Source: Henckelia pumila (Eukaryota > Streptophyta > Magnoliopsida > Lamiales > Gesneriaceae). Taken from it: a stretch of DNA of 64,000 nt. The notes beneath the pieces are model-generated. The model did no database searches. It was not told the origin of the DNA and saw only the letters and a program-made list of their open reading frames with translations. The stretch covers positions 12,710,001-12,774,000 of the forward strand of contig NW_027331831.1 in the NCBI RefSeq assembly GCF_033568475.1. Reading direction: 5' to 3'. Positions 11,780 through 22,992 of this stretch are shown piece by piece (position 1 is the first letter of the stretch; the number at the start of each line of letters is the position of its first letter). The position numbers and the translations under genes are program-made.

Positions 11780-13770
11780 AAAAGAGGTTTATTTCTGCTG
11801 CCTGACCCCGTGCCCCCACCTTGTTCCTATGGTATGAGAAATTGCAGCGACATGACGATATCCATAACCGGTGTCTTCAATACCATTGTGTTTCAAAATC
11901 TGGAAATCGATGCTGAGGTATACTCCACAGATTTCCAACAAAAACCAATACAATCCTTTGCAAGAGGACCATAAACCTTTTTCCTGACACAGTCGACCTC
12001 TCCGAAGTTGCGCTGGACCGATGGGATCTGGCCTCAAAGTGGAGATCGAGAATGGAGATCGAGAGAGGAACCCTAAAGCATGCCATATACATAATTCTCA
12101 TTCCCATTAAAACTCTGCTCAAGTTTGTGTGAAAGAAGAACAAGAACTAGCTTTTGGTGCACTTGCGAAAAAAAGTTAAGAGAAGTTAACAAAGGATTCT
12201 ATTACAAAATACCTTTACTGTCCAATTTGAAGATCTTGCATACTGATTATTTGTTCTGAACTGCATAATCAAGGAACAACTAATTTAAGAGTTTCATAAT
12301 GGGAATATTGCCAAAACAAAAAAAAAAAAAAAAAACTTCTCATTACATCTTTAGGAACATCCTTGGGACAGTCATAAACTGCATCTAATGGGTAAAATTT
12401 TGTAATTTCCATCAAACAACCATCTGGCAACCTATAGCATCAATTCCAAACCATTAAACCACACATTAATAAAGAGAAATATTAAAATTATAAATGATGG
12501 ATATAAGAAAATCCACGCATACACGGGTTAGAGCCTGAAAGATGATATTGTCATCAAGAATATAGAACATGCCAAAAAAGTTCAATTAACACTTGAATAT
12601 TGAAACATAAATCTCATATACATATAGACACCCATGTACCAATAAATTTCAGCACCTGCGGCTACAAGAGATTTTGTAATAGCTCATCCATAGCCATTAT
12701 CATCAGCTAAACTAGTAATAAATTCCCTTTTCCCGGAATAAAGTATAATCTATTATATGTATGATTCTCTGTATGGAAATACTTTATCCGTTTCATTTCT
12801 ATTTGGTTTTAAGATTTTGAAAAAATTTATAAGTGACATGCTATGATCGCCAAAGATCAATAATCACTCTGTATAAAAAAATAATTCAGGTTTTCTCTCA
12901 TTTTGATTGGATAACATTGGCTTCAAATCAAGTTTTCATATTTTATTGATCTGTTTCCGAAATAGTTATCTGTGACTGCACACAATAAGAAGATATTTGA
13001 AATACTGTCACGGAAGCGTAAAACAATTTCAAAATCATAACTGGAAATGAAGTCAACATCCGAGATTGGTTCAACCATAACTTCAACAAGTACCTGTTCT
13101 ACAAGTCTCAAGTGACACAATATATCTAGGAAAATCTTGTAAGAGCTGTAACAAAACCAATAGAAAGAACCTTAAATCATTAGTACGGATTATATGTAAA
13201 TATTTACATCTTTTAGTTTAAACATCCAAAGCAGTCTGAAACTCCAATAATAATCACATCATGACCATAACAACATAAATTACTTAATAAATTCATAAAA
13301 TTTAAGGAAAAAAAAAAGCAATGAAGTAGATAAAGAAAAGGAAAACAGAGAGTGATCAAGATTCAGCAGTAACATTGGAATGCAACTCCACGGCCAGATC
13401 ATCGTTTCTATCAGGAGAAATAAAATACAGCAAAACATCAAACACAGATTTCTCATACGGACAAGCATGATTCTGTCCAAATTCAAAAATTCCATCCATC
13501 ATTAAGAAGATAAGAGAAAGAATAGGTACCAGAAAGTAGGAAAAACTCAATTATAAGAACCTAAAACCAAACCCATTAATATTATCAAATGAACAAGATA
13601 TTTACGAGATAAGACTTGGCTGCCTCAACGTGCGGCGGAGCACGAGGTTAATCCGCTGAGCAGAGAATATGAGTTGCCAAATGTTTCCAAGGACACATTG
13701 TGGATCGCTTTTTGGAGCATCCAATATCTCAGACCTTTTTCTCCCATGACCAAGCACCTAACGCAAATTC
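11780..13770 (-). other. unidentified exon-like stretches inside CACTA-1
   Basis: Several minus-strand stretches read openly for 30-60 codons and lie between AT-rich intron-like segments. They are at about 12050-11800 (contains GYGYRHVAAISHTIGTRW), 12440-12340 (contains [20 protein letters not shown]), 13138-12965, 13510-13356 (contains NHACPYEKSVFDVLLYF) and 13760-13608 (contains VLGNIWQLIFSAQRINLV). I do not recognise the source genes. The pattern matches captured multi-exon host sequence, by analogy with the VPS13 fragment next to it. The AT-rich spacers contain no other signal. Confidence 0.4.
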
Positions 13771-14949
13771 AAGAACTCAATCATTCCAAGAAACAAGAAG
13801 GGACAAAATATAAGAAGTAAAAGGAAATGACATTTTACATAAAATCATTCAAGGATTCCAAAAGCCACACCATAAATAAATTTTTTTTAAAAAATGAATT
13901 TCGAGTAATCAAAGAGCTACACCACAAATAACATCTAGAAACCAAAGAAGTACATAGTAAACAACCCTCGAGTAATCAAAGAACAAGACAAAAAAAATAA
14001 CATCAAGAAAACATATTTCAAGAAATAAAAAAGAAATTGCGCAAACATTGTGTTGTAGTATGAATTGATGGCAGACATACAAGCATCTGAACAAGTTCTC
14101 ACTTCTTACTTCGTAACCCCAATTGTATAATTTCATTTCACCTTCCATCTCTCTCTGTAATTATGTTCTGGAAACCTAGGATTTGTCTTGTGGGTTATAT
14201 ATATGGAAGTCGGAAGCTTGAAAATGCTATTTTCTTTCCTTTTCATAGTATATTAGTATGTGCATTTTCTCCAAATTTATCTACTTTCTATAGATTTTGA
14301 CACGTCCAAGAGAAAGCAAAGTACTTATGCAAACATAAAGATGTAGTCAGGAAATTGTGTTTCATAAACAAGAATCTTAGATCCAATCTAGTTAATGACA
14401 TCTAATTTAACACACATTTTCCTTCTCACTACACTGTCAAGTCAAGTGAAGTTCTACAAGTCCACCCTTAATTGAATAAATAGAATAAAAAATTTTCCTG
14501 ACTAAATATGAAATAAGAAAATTTGCCCATTCTTAAGCAAGATCGAGTCTAAAAGCCTACGGCAGTGAATGGTGGACTTGCGGCGGCCGTGACTGAAATA
14601 TGTCGGAAAATTTGAGGAGGTGCCATAAATCTCTATAAAACTCAAATCCAAGCAACCTACAACCAGAAAACACCAAAATCGATCGGAAAACGGCCGGAAA
14701 AACGCAATTAATTCTAACAACCGAAATAAAAATCTGGAATTTCCTTATGGAATGGGTATCGAGAGAGAGCTTGCGACGAGATCTTACCAAATATGTAATC
14801 AACTGAACATTTCCGTCAAAGAGGCGGAGGTGGAAGGCGAAGATGCAAATCAGCGGCGATTGGGCTGGAGAAGAAAGGGAATAGCGTTTAAGGATAAATT
14901 TTAGATAGAAAAGTGTGAGGGAAATTAAAATCTAAGATACCCGTTTATT
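13771..14949. other. CACTA-1 interior, no identified gene
   Basis: AT-rich sequence with short open stretches only. A GC-richer patch at about 14560-14910 may be the end of a captured gene or part of the element's own subterminal region. Nothing firmer is seen. Confidence 0.4.
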
Positions 14950-15194
14950 CTTTTTACTTCAGTAATTATAATTATAAATTTTATTTTTTAGCTTTTTACT
15001 TCGTCTAAATTAAAATACTGAAGTAAAATGTTATCAAAAATACAAGTGCAGCCCGTGTTTTTTAAATTCTGAAGTAAAAAATTAGTTTTTACTTCACCAA
15101 TGTTATTACCGAAGTTGATTGCTCCATATTACTTCATCAATAATAATTGCCAAAGTAATAGGTGGCGAAGTAAAAAGCCAAAATTCTACTAGTG
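14950..15194. repeat. right subterminal repeats of CACTA-1
   Basis: Copies of TTTTACTTC and GAAGTAAAA-type motifs at about 14955, 14994, 15020, 15069, 15088, 15128 and 15168 mirror those at the left end. Confidence 0.75.
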
Positions 15195-15705
15195 ATTGAA
15201 CTTGACTCGCCTCTTTGCTCTCCCTAGTCTTGGCAGCATCAAGAAAATCTTTGGCTTCACTCAGTTGTTGTGCAATAATCTCCTTGGCAGTCTGTTCGGA
15301 AGATTTTGACTGGGCTTCATCAAATGCAGCAGTTTTGTCAAAAAATGATCCCAATAACTTTTTCAAACCAGAGAAATCAAAATCATGGAAACTCTTCATG
15401 GTATCAAGCACCAAAAACACGTCGCCTTTAAGATAAGAGATACAGTCAATTGAAGTATTCATTATCTTTTCACGAAGGTCGACCCACAACCTTTGAAGAA
15501 ATTCCTTTTGATGATCAAATAAAAATGTTCCTCCATCAAATGCAAGAAGGGAAGCAGGCTTGGGAGTTGCATAGGGAGTTGCCAAAATAGAACCCTCTTT
15601 TGGCATTGGTTCACCAGCTGAAAGGATTGCAAGTGATGTGTTCGGTCCCATGATCGATTTTTGGTTGCCTTGTGAACCATGAGTATCATCAACATTCAAT
15701 TCCAC

Positions 15706-15781
15706 CTAAAAAAAAAGAATGACAAAAGAGTTTGATGAAAAAAAAAAAAAAAGAAATGAAGCTTTTTTTAAAAAAAATTAC
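15706..15781 (-). other. 76-bp intron in the antisense ORF
   Basis: On the minus strand the donor GTAATTTT at 15781 follows an open frame ending FVVE. The acceptor TTTTTTTTAG ends at 15706, where the frame resumes at VELNVDDTHG. GT-AG ends, a long T tract and a stop-rich interior support splicing. Confidence 0.6.
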
Positions 15782-16241
15782 CTCTACCACAAAGCTTCCC
15801 ATAAGTATCAGGTCTCCGATTACACTATCAATGTCAATAACTCTAGACTCGGAAGGATTAGAGGTCTTTTTGGCCCTTTTCCAATGATGGTCTGCAGTGA
15901 TAATCTCACTATCTTGGAAGTCCTTTCTCTTGTTTATCTCTAAAAATTCGATTGCACGAGCACTATGATCTTTGGGACGAGAGTCTTCATCGAGAAACCC
16001 ATTTTCATCCTCACAAATTTTACCTTCTCACAAATTTCACAAGGCTTCGAGTTAGTCAAAATTGTGATGTTTTCTTCCAAATAATTTCCATGAACAATTG
16101 CCCACCACTTCTTATACTCATCGGAGCAGAATCTCTTCGCATTTGGGGGCATGGATGTAAATTGCATTCTAGACATTGAGTTGGAAAGAGTACTCAACCG
16201 CAAAAAAAGAAGCCCTTCATCCAAAGAAGCTTTGCGGACAT

Positions 16242-17391
16242 CTCGAACAAGAACCCCTGGTGGTATCTGATAAAATCCAAACTGACGACTGAAGCGGTGA
16301 GGACTATAAGGTTCAACCAAGAAGCGACTTCCTTGGCGCAAAGACAGATAGCCGGAACGGATGGCAATAAAATAATTCTGCTCAAGTTCCTTCGTGTTTC
16401 CATTATCAAGATATAAAAAGTCTTTACTCCTTGTGATCATGGTGCAAGTCCAAGAAGCAAAATCTCCTTTGTGGATTCTTTTGCGAGCTTCAATTGAATT
16501 GTAATGTTTAGCACTCCCTTCACCGAAAAAACTCGCCATTTTTGGGCCACGTGCTCCTTGACAAACTTGGGCGTGAGTTTTAAAGTAATGCGCAAACCAA
16601 CCAGAGATGAAATGCACGGGAAAAGTTGCATGTGCGTTAGTTGAACTTGAAGAACCAACAATTTTGTTGAGACCTCGATAAATGCTCGTCAATGTTGGAA
16701 CATCAAGACCCACCTTCCGCCCACTAGCCATGATGCTTGCCATCTTGAAGGTATTTGGATGAATCATTTTGGCACCGCTTTGAGGAAGGACAAATACACA
16801 TAACCAACAAGATAAATATGCCGCCAAGTATGTCTCGTCTCTAGAGTTGTCTCTGATACCAAGCTTCGAAAATATAGTCTTCTCTGCAGGGGACCATTCT
16901 TCGTGTGTCTTGAGATCGCCAAGTGGATTATATGGGAATTCAGGAGGCGCTATCTTTTTATCTCTACGTAGGGGAGGTGAATGATACCGAAAAGACTTCT
17001 TGAACAAAAATCTAACCCACTGATCAATAGTCACTTGAGAGCATGGATCATCTTTTGAACTTCCTCAAAGAATGTGAAAGGCATGAAGCAAGTGATTGCA
17101 AGATCAAGGAAAAAATCTGCTACCCGCTTCATCAACGCCGGTGAGCTCCTTGGCACTAGGAACAACTTCATCATATAAATTTTCGATGATGGACATGCCC
17201 GACAAAGAGTGCAAATCCCACGAAGAGATAGATAATTCGCCATGTGAAGCCAATAATGTATTGTTCAATGGACACCATGCCTCAAAAAATGCCTTCATAA
17301 TGTTGGGATCTCGATCATATGTGAATAGTGAAGCATAAATTGGGTCATATATTTGCGCTGCTCGAAACCTATGATCACATCGGCTAAGAAT
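16242..17391 (-). repeat. left arm of a 1.15-kb inverted duplication in the antisense ORF
   Basis: This arm is the original minus-strand PMD-like segment. Its reverse complement recurs at 17430-18577. Homology runs from CTCGAAC at 16242-16248 to CGGCTAAGAA ending at about 17390. By eye the two arms agree at most positions, with scattered substitutions and small indels. Confidence 0.85.
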
Positions 17392-17429
17392 TTCATTACA
17401 TCAAAGGCTATTGGGATTGAACTGAAGAT

Positions 17430-18577
17430 ATTCTTAGCCGATGTGATCATAGGCTTCGAGCGGTGCAAATATATGACCCAATTTATGCTTCACTATTCAC
17501 ATATGATCGAGATCTCAATATTATGAAGGCATTTTTTGAGGCATGGTGTCCACTCAACAATACATTATTGACTTCACATGGCGAATTATCTATCTCTTTG
17601 TGGGATTTGCACTCTTTGTCAAGCCTATCCATCACCGGAAATTTATATGATGAAGTTGTTCCTAGTGCCAAGGAGCTCACCGGCGTTTATGAAGCGGGTA
17701 GCAGATGTTTTCCTCGATCTTGCAATCACTTACTTCATGCCTTTCACATTCTTCGAGGAAGTTCAAAATATGATCTATGCTCTCAAGTACTATTGATCAG
17801 TGGGTTAGATTTTTGTTTAAGAAGGCTTTTCTGTATCATTCACCTCCGCCACGTAGAGATAAAAAGACAGCGCCTCCTGAATTTACATATAATCCACTTG
17901 GAGATCTCAAGACACACGAAGAATGATCCCCTGCAGAGAAGACTATATTTTCGAAGCTTGGCATCAGAGACAACTCTAGAGACGAGACATACTTGGCGGC
18001 ATATTTATCTTGTTGGTTATGTATATTTGTCCTTCCTCAAAGCGGTGCCAAAATGATTCGTCCAAATACCTTCAAGATGGCAAGCATCATGGCTAGTAGG
18101 CGGAAGGTGGGTCTTGCTGTTTCAACATTAACGAACATTTATCGAGTCCTCAACAAAATTGTTGGTTCTTCAAGTCCATCTAACGCACATGCAACTTTTC
18201 CCGTGCATTTCATCTATGGTTGGCTTGCGTATTACTTTAAAACTCAGGCCCAAGTTTGGCAAGGAGAACGTGACCCAAAAATGACGAGTTTTTTCGGTGA
18301 AGGGAGTGCTAAACATTACAATTCAATTGAAGCTCGCAAGAGAATCCACAAAGGAGATTTTGCTTCTTGGACTTGCACCATGATCACAAGGAGTAAAGAC
18401 TTTTTATATCTTGATAATGGAAACACGGAGGAACTTGAGCAGAATTATTTTATTGTCATCCATTATGGCTATCTGTCTTTGCGCCAATGAAGTCGCTTCT
18501 TGGTTGAACCTTATAATCCTCACCGCTTCAGTCGTCAGTTTGGATTTTTCAGATACAACCAGGGGTTCTTGTTCGAG
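17430..18577 (+). repeat. right arm of the inverted duplication
   Basis: Inverted copy of 16242-17391, separated by a 38-bp spacer (17392-17429). It runs from TTCTTAGCCG at about 17431 to GTTCGAG at 18571-18577, after which the antisense ORF N-terminal exon resumes on the minus strand. Transcription through both arms would give a long hairpin RNA. Confidence 0.85.
17463..18577 (+). pseudogene. inverted copy of the PMD-like segment, plus strand
   Basis: Reads on the plus strand: KAFFEAWCPLNNTLL near 17522-17566, YLSCWLCIFVLPQSGAK near 18005-18055 and FPVHFIYGWLAYYFKT near 18197-18244, each also found in the minus-strand copy. The frame changes between 17700 and 17990, a stop lies near 18488, and the N-terminal exon and C-terminus are missing. 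It is therefore a partial, non-functional duplicate. Confidence 0.75.
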
Positions 18578-18803
18578 TTTCCCTCAAAGCCCAAACTTTA
18601 GAATTCTTGGTGAAAGGAGTCTCGATGGACCACTCAGGAGCATAAAGTAAGTTTGTCAGTCGCGGCCATGGTTTTGCATAACGGCCGGCCACGGGCTCAT
18701 AAACAACCAAAATAGTGCCTTTTTCTTCGGATTGATTTTCGTCATAAAAAATCATCAAACGTTGGGTGCCGGAAGAAGAAGAGATGTCTTTGAAGAAAAC
18801 CAT

Positions 18804-20046
18804 AGTGATACCTAAAAAAATAATAATAATTATATGTATAATATTACGTAAGTGTAACAGTAAGCATAATCATAAATAATAACAATCATAATATAATAAT
18901 AATAAAACATGTGTACAAAAAACATACATATATATATACGATACGTAGCAATAATAATAAAATAGTAATAACACAACATATGCACATATAAATAAAATGT
19001 AAGTAATATTAAAAAAAATTTATAATAATAATAATAATAAAATTAAAAAGAGAAGGAAAGTGAAACTTACGTGTACAGAGTATTGAGAAGCAACTTGGAG
19101 TTTCAATTAGTGTTTTAATAAGCCCCGAGCTTCTGCATATTTAATCAGCTAGCCATATTCAAAGTTAATTAAAAACAAAACAAAACAAAGAAATAAATAA
19201 ATAAATAACAAAAAAAGGAGAGAAAGTTGAATACTTGAAGATTCCCATAAGCGATATATGATATTGAACATATGTAATAAAAAAAAGGGAAACAATAATG
19301 TGTTTAGACAAAATACAGATGTAGATAATAAGAATAATTTTTAATGTATATATTTATAAAAAAAACTGAATACATGTGGATAATAATAATAAACAAACTA
19401 ACAAAGTAATAACAAATAAAAAAAACTAAAAACTAAAACGAAAACGAAAACGAAAACAAAAACAAAAACAAAAACAAAACGAAACAAAACTTAAAATCAT
19501 ATAAATATATATAGAAACGTGTAACAAATTAAAAAAATAATAATAAAATAAAATAAAAAAACAGGAAAAACACAAGTGGGGGAAGCACCAGAAGAGGAAA
19601 AAGGAAGGAGACACGTTGGATGACAATTTAAAGAAGAAGTGCAGCAAAGTTTTGGATACGTCTTTGAAAGCCAACCAACCTGCAGTCGCATGAAGTGAAA
19701 ATAAAACAAACATTAGTAATTGATAAAGGGGTAAGCACGAAAAAAAAAGGAGAGAAATTCATATACCTGTGTTTGATAAAATAAAAAAAAAAGACCTAGC
19801 TCAACCTTTTTATAATAGAAGGGGTGTGCATGAATGGAAGAAAAAAATTTCCATTCAAAAGATGAAGGCATGAAGGGAAATAAAAGTTTCCATCTTTTGT
19901 TTGCTTGGTGAATAAGAAAACCCTAGATGAAAGAAGATTTGGAAGAAATTGAATTTGAAATTTTGAATTTGTGCAACTTCAAATATCAAATTTTTGCAAG
20001 TAAATTATCGTGACTTATTCACTTAAAAAAAACATTTATGAATAAG
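18804..20046. other. AT-rich 3' region of the Tat element, between antisense ORF and LTR
   Basis: A-rich and (TAA)n-like DNA with an (AAACG)/(AAAAC) microsatellite at about 19430-19490. It contains no supported gene. In orientation this would be the promoter and 5' leader of the antisense ORF; no convincing TATA could be singled out among the AT runs. Confidence 0.5.
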
Positions 20047-20061
20047 TCTCGAGGGGAGATT
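20047..20061 (+). promoter_or_regulatory. polypurine tract of the Tat element
   Basis: TCTCGAGGGGAGATT immediately precedes the LTR start TGTAGACAAT at 20062. A G-rich tract abutting the 3' LTR primes plus-strand DNA synthesis in LTR retrotransposons. Confidence 0.75.
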
Positions 20062-21197
20062 TGTAGACAATTAAATTTGTCTAGCTTAAATTTATAATAC
20101 CAAAAGAAATATATATATATTAAATATCAATAAAAAATAATTGACTATTTATTAAAATTAAATTCCTACAAATAGTTAATTAATTGATATTTTAATATAT
20201 TTTGTGATCAAATCAAGATTTTAAATCAAGATTGCATCTTGCAATAAATGGAATGAAATACTAATATTTTTAGTATTTCAAATCAAAATCTTGAATCAAA
20301 TGGAAGAAAATACTAATATTTTAGTATTTAAAATTAAATATTGTGATTAATGGAAGATAATAATCAAATGAATCAGGAGGAGCCAATCAAATTGTGACAC
20401 CTCATTGAATGGAAATGGTAGAAATCTGCATCGTTCAACTATAAATAGGGGGCAGATGACCAAGAAAAAGACACAACACAGAAGACTGAAGAAAAGAAGT
20501 AGAAGAATTCAAGATTTTTCTCTCAAGTAAATTCAAAAAGGAAGAAAATCAACGAAGATGAAGGCGCAATTCAAGGCGTTCTTCTTCAAATTCATCAAAT
20601 TCAAGAAGATCAAGTCATGATTCAAGGAATTAATTGCGTTATTCTTCAAACACATTTAAATTCATTCAACTTCAAGAAGATTTGTTCTTCACCAAATTCA
20701 AGATCAACAAAATTCAAGGCGGGATTCAAGACATTCATCGCGTTCTTCTCAAATTTTGAAGGTTAATTCGATAACAATGTGTGAACCCATCGACTTAACG
20801 TTATCAAGATATCAAATGATCTTCCAAGAAGATCAAATATTCAAGAACTTCAAATTGCACGTTATTGAAGAGAAGAATCAAGAGATTATCTAGATATTGT
20901 ATTCACTAATCTTCATTTAATTCATTTTGTACCATTTTCTATTTCTTAATTTTAATAAATCAAGAATTTTGCGCTACAGTAATATTTTTCAAATCGGTCG
21001 GATTTTCATTGTTTTGGTATCTAAGAGGATGATAAGTTACTTTCAAATAATATTTACCATTTCTACGACGTTTGAATTATTTACTTTTTGTTTCTCCTTT
21101 TATAAACCATTAAATTTCTAAAAATATATTTTGCCAATTATGTTCGAATTCTTTTTTTCTCCTTATTCAATTTAAATGAATGTGATTTTGTTCACAC
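20062..21197 (+). mobile_element. 3' LTR of the Tat element
   Basis: Starts TGTAGACAATTAAATTTGTC right after the polypurine tract. It contains a TATA box (CTATAAATAG, 20439-20448) followed by an adenine/GAAG-rich transcribed region, as expected for U3-R-U5. A plausible end is TTGTTCACA at about 21197, but without the 5' LTR this cannot be fixed; an alternative is GTTGCATCA near 21227. Confidence 0.65.
20439..20448 (+). promoter_or_regulatory. TATA box in Tat LTR
   Basis: CTATAAATAG, followed by GGGGGCAGATGACC and a purine-rich leader. Consistent with the Pol II promoter of the LTR. Confidence 0.6.
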
Positions 21198-22169
21198 ATA
21201 AATAAATTTTTTTTTGAGTTGCATCAATGACTTGTTTATCCTGGCAACCATCCCGGTTCAGTCGATGCTAGAATGGGGGTACTACTAACCCCACTCTAGT
21301 TGTGTGGCCAGAAATTGGCAACACATGTCAAATTATGTGGATTCCACATGATTTGGGCCAATGAAAACTTATCACGTTGTACCCTGTGTGCATCGACACA
21401 ACCCCCTGCTACCGCTCATCATCTTGGCAGTCGCCGTCACTCCAACCCGGGCTTTAACATATTTGTCCATCCACTCCCACCCCATGTCGTATTTGCTCGA
21501 TCAGGGGCTTTCTGCGCCCCATGTCGGATCTTCACCCGCTGACTGCCACCCTTCGCCTTCACCTTGTTTTCTCTTCCTTTCTTTTAAAAATTTAGCCCAA
21601 CGTTTTCTCTCCCCCTTTTCTGCCCAATGTTTTATTAAAAAAAATAAAAATAATAATGACATTGGGCCAGATGTTAATTTCAACTTTTGTTTTTCTTTTA
21701 AAAAAAAAAACACATGGCGCCAGCTGTGCGCCACGTCAAGGGAGGCCCATGGAAGTGTTGAGGCCCATGGAAGTGTTGAGTACCTTAATGATAGATCTAA
21801 TGTCTCATAATTTGTCACGTCAACAATATATCATTAATTACGCCTATGTGTAAATATACGAACCATTGGATGTATGATTTGGATATTAACCTTAGTGTAG
21901 AATCTCATTATTGAATGTACAGACCGTCACCTCATCCGGTGCTCACATAAGTATTTACCATATCAAGCTTTAATATCTAAAATCCCATCCCCTTGTATGC
22001 ACTTGTAAACTATAAGTATAACTACCACTCTTGTACATATATTTTTATGACAATGAAATCCAAAGCAACTATATTTTCGGGGTAATGTTGTTACCTACAA
22101 AATTACGCCAATGTAGATAAACCGCCTTAGACAAATCATGTGCGACAGAATCATTTAAGAATGTGTTGA
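21198..22169. other. intergenic stretch, no gene seen
   Basis: Mixed-composition DNA with short fortuitous open frames only. An 18-bp unit (GAGGCCCATGGAAGTGTT) occurs twice in tandem at about 21741-21776. No transposon ends were recognised. Confidence 0.5.
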
Positions 22170-22186
22170 CATAAAATCAAATGATT
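22170..22186 (+). repeat. 17-bp direct repeat, left copy, outside the ndhH unit
   Basis: CATAAAATCAAATGATT, identical to 23130-23146, at a spacing of exactly 960 bp. It encloses the inverted arms and the ndhH fragment. Too long for a usual transposon target duplication. Confidence 0.8.
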
Positions 22187-22302
22187 GATCATTGACTACA
22201 CGTTCACCTAGTTCACCATTGCATACGTGTAAAATTCTGCTAGTGCTACTTTTTTCAGAAAAAATATACAAAAGATATTTAGAAAATTGGAATAATGAAA
22301 AA

Positions 22303-22361
22303 TTTTCAGCTGCCCAACCAATGATGCCGAACTCGTCCTCGACCACTAAAACCCGATACCG
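22303..22361 (+). repeat. left arm of inverted repeat bracketing the ndhH fragment
   Basis: Begins TTTTCAGCTGCCCAAC and ends AAAACCCGATACCG. It pairs with the reverse complement of 22993-23051; by hand about 45 of 59 positions agree without gaps. Read on the minus strand it encodes [10 protein letters not shown]...GWAAE. Confidence 0.75.
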
Positions 22362-22374
22362 TATTTTAGTGATG

Positions 22375-22989
22375 AGTTGTATCGCTTCCCATTTGTTATG
22401 TCTTGGCCCTTTTATGGCAGATATTGGGGCACAGACTCCTTTCTTCTATATTTTTCAAGAACGAAAATTGATATATGGCGTATTCGACGCTTCCACCGGT
22501 ATGCGCATGATGCATAATTATTTTCGTATCGGAGGAGCTGCTGATCTACCTCATGACTGGATAGATAAATGTTTGGATTTTTGCGATTATTTTTTAACCG
22601 GGGTTGCTAAATATCAAAAACTTATTACACGGAATCCCATTTTTTTAGAACGAGTTGAAGGCGTAGGCATTATTGGCGCAGAAGAAGCACTAAATTGGGG
22701 TTTATCAGGGCCAATGCTACGAGCTTCCGGAATACAATGGGATCTTCGTAAAGTTGATCGTTATGAGTGTTACGACGAATTTGATTGGGAGGTTCAATGA
22801 CAAAAAGAAGGGGATTCATTAGCGCGTTATTTAGTACGAATCAGTGAAATGACAGAATCCATAAAAATTATTCAACAGGTGCTGAAAGGAATTCCAGGGG
22901 GACCATATGAGAATTTAGAAATCCGACGCTTTGATAGAATAAAAAACCCTGAATGGAATGATTTTCAATATCGATTTATTAGTAAAAAA
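22375..22989 (+). pseudogene. ndhH: plastid ndhH fragment in nuclear DNA
   Basis: The plus strand encodes the middle of NADH-plastoquinone oxidoreductase subunit [21 protein letters not shown], then [60 protein letters not shown] and [15 protein letters not shown]. Roughly 205 of the usual 390 or so residues are covered; both ends are missing. A TGA at 22798-22800 replaces an expected tryptophan, one residue is lost within RIGGAADLP, and several conserved residues differ. It cannot make NdhH. Homology stops at the YRFISKK codons (about 22989), where an inverted-repeat arm begins. Best read as an old nuclear plastid insertion that later became part of a rearranged unit. Confidence 0.9.
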
Positions 22990-22992
22990 ATC

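Larger units (their letters stand above)
8655..15194. mobile_element. CACTA-1: non-autonomous CACTA (En/Spm) transposon with captured gene fragments
   Basis: The left end CACTAGTAGAATTT at 8655 and the inverted right end AAATTCTACTAGTG finishing at 15194 form terminal inverted repeats. The 3-bp target duplication ATT lies at 8652-8654 and 15195-15197. Many copies of a (T)TTACTTCG(G) / GAAGTAA subterminal motif occupy both ends. The element is 6540 bp and no CACTA transposase reading frame is recognised, so it must have moved in trans. It interrupts the Tat antisense ORF. The interior carries VPS13 exons, a MYB-like exon and further unidentified exon-like stretches, all on the minus strand. 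Confidence 0.88.
8049..18803 (-). pseudogene. antisense ORF (aORF) of the Tat element with plant-mobile-domain-like region, split by insertions
   Basis: Read on the minus strand from an ATG at 18801-18803. The N-terminal exon (18803-18578) carries MVFFKDISSSSGTQRL and KPWPRLTNLLYAPEWSIETP. The gene then meets an inverted duplication and resumes at 17391 with a plant mobile domain (PMD)-like region. Landmarks are KAFFEAWCPLNNTLL, then a frame change near 17105, then YLAAYLSCWLCVFVLPQ, FPVHFISGWFAHYF and ASWTCTMI, down to about 15940. An intron at 15706-15781 has GT-AG ends and a T-rich tract. A lysine/glutamate-rich, probably coiled-coil C-terminus lies at 15705-15195. After CACTA-1 and the hAT MITE it finishes at 8654-8632 and 8280-8049. 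The frame is continuous across both insertions if element and duplicate target are discounted. Antisense extra ORFs in Tat elements are established; their function is not. Confidence 0.7.
2105..21197 (+). mobile_element. Tat-lineage Ty3/gypsy retrotransposon, 5'-truncated, with nested insertions
   Basis: The order gag/PR, RT, RNase H, second RNase H and integrase on the plus strand, then an antisense ORF, a polypurine tract and an LTR starting TGTAGACAAT at 20062, is the known architecture of Tat elements (Ogre/Retand group) that carry an extra antisense ORF. The 5' LTR, PBS and start of gag are absent because another element's LTR interrupts gag at 2104/2105. Coding parts contain several stops and frame changes, so the copy is dead. 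It hosts a hAT MITE (8289-8623) and CACTA-1 (8655-15194). The right LTR boundary is approximate. Confidence 0.8.

Noticed and set aside
21300-21853. Overlapping frames of 65-149 codons as a small gene
   Set aside because: No known domain, frames compete on both strands, and part of the stretch is a short tandem repeat.
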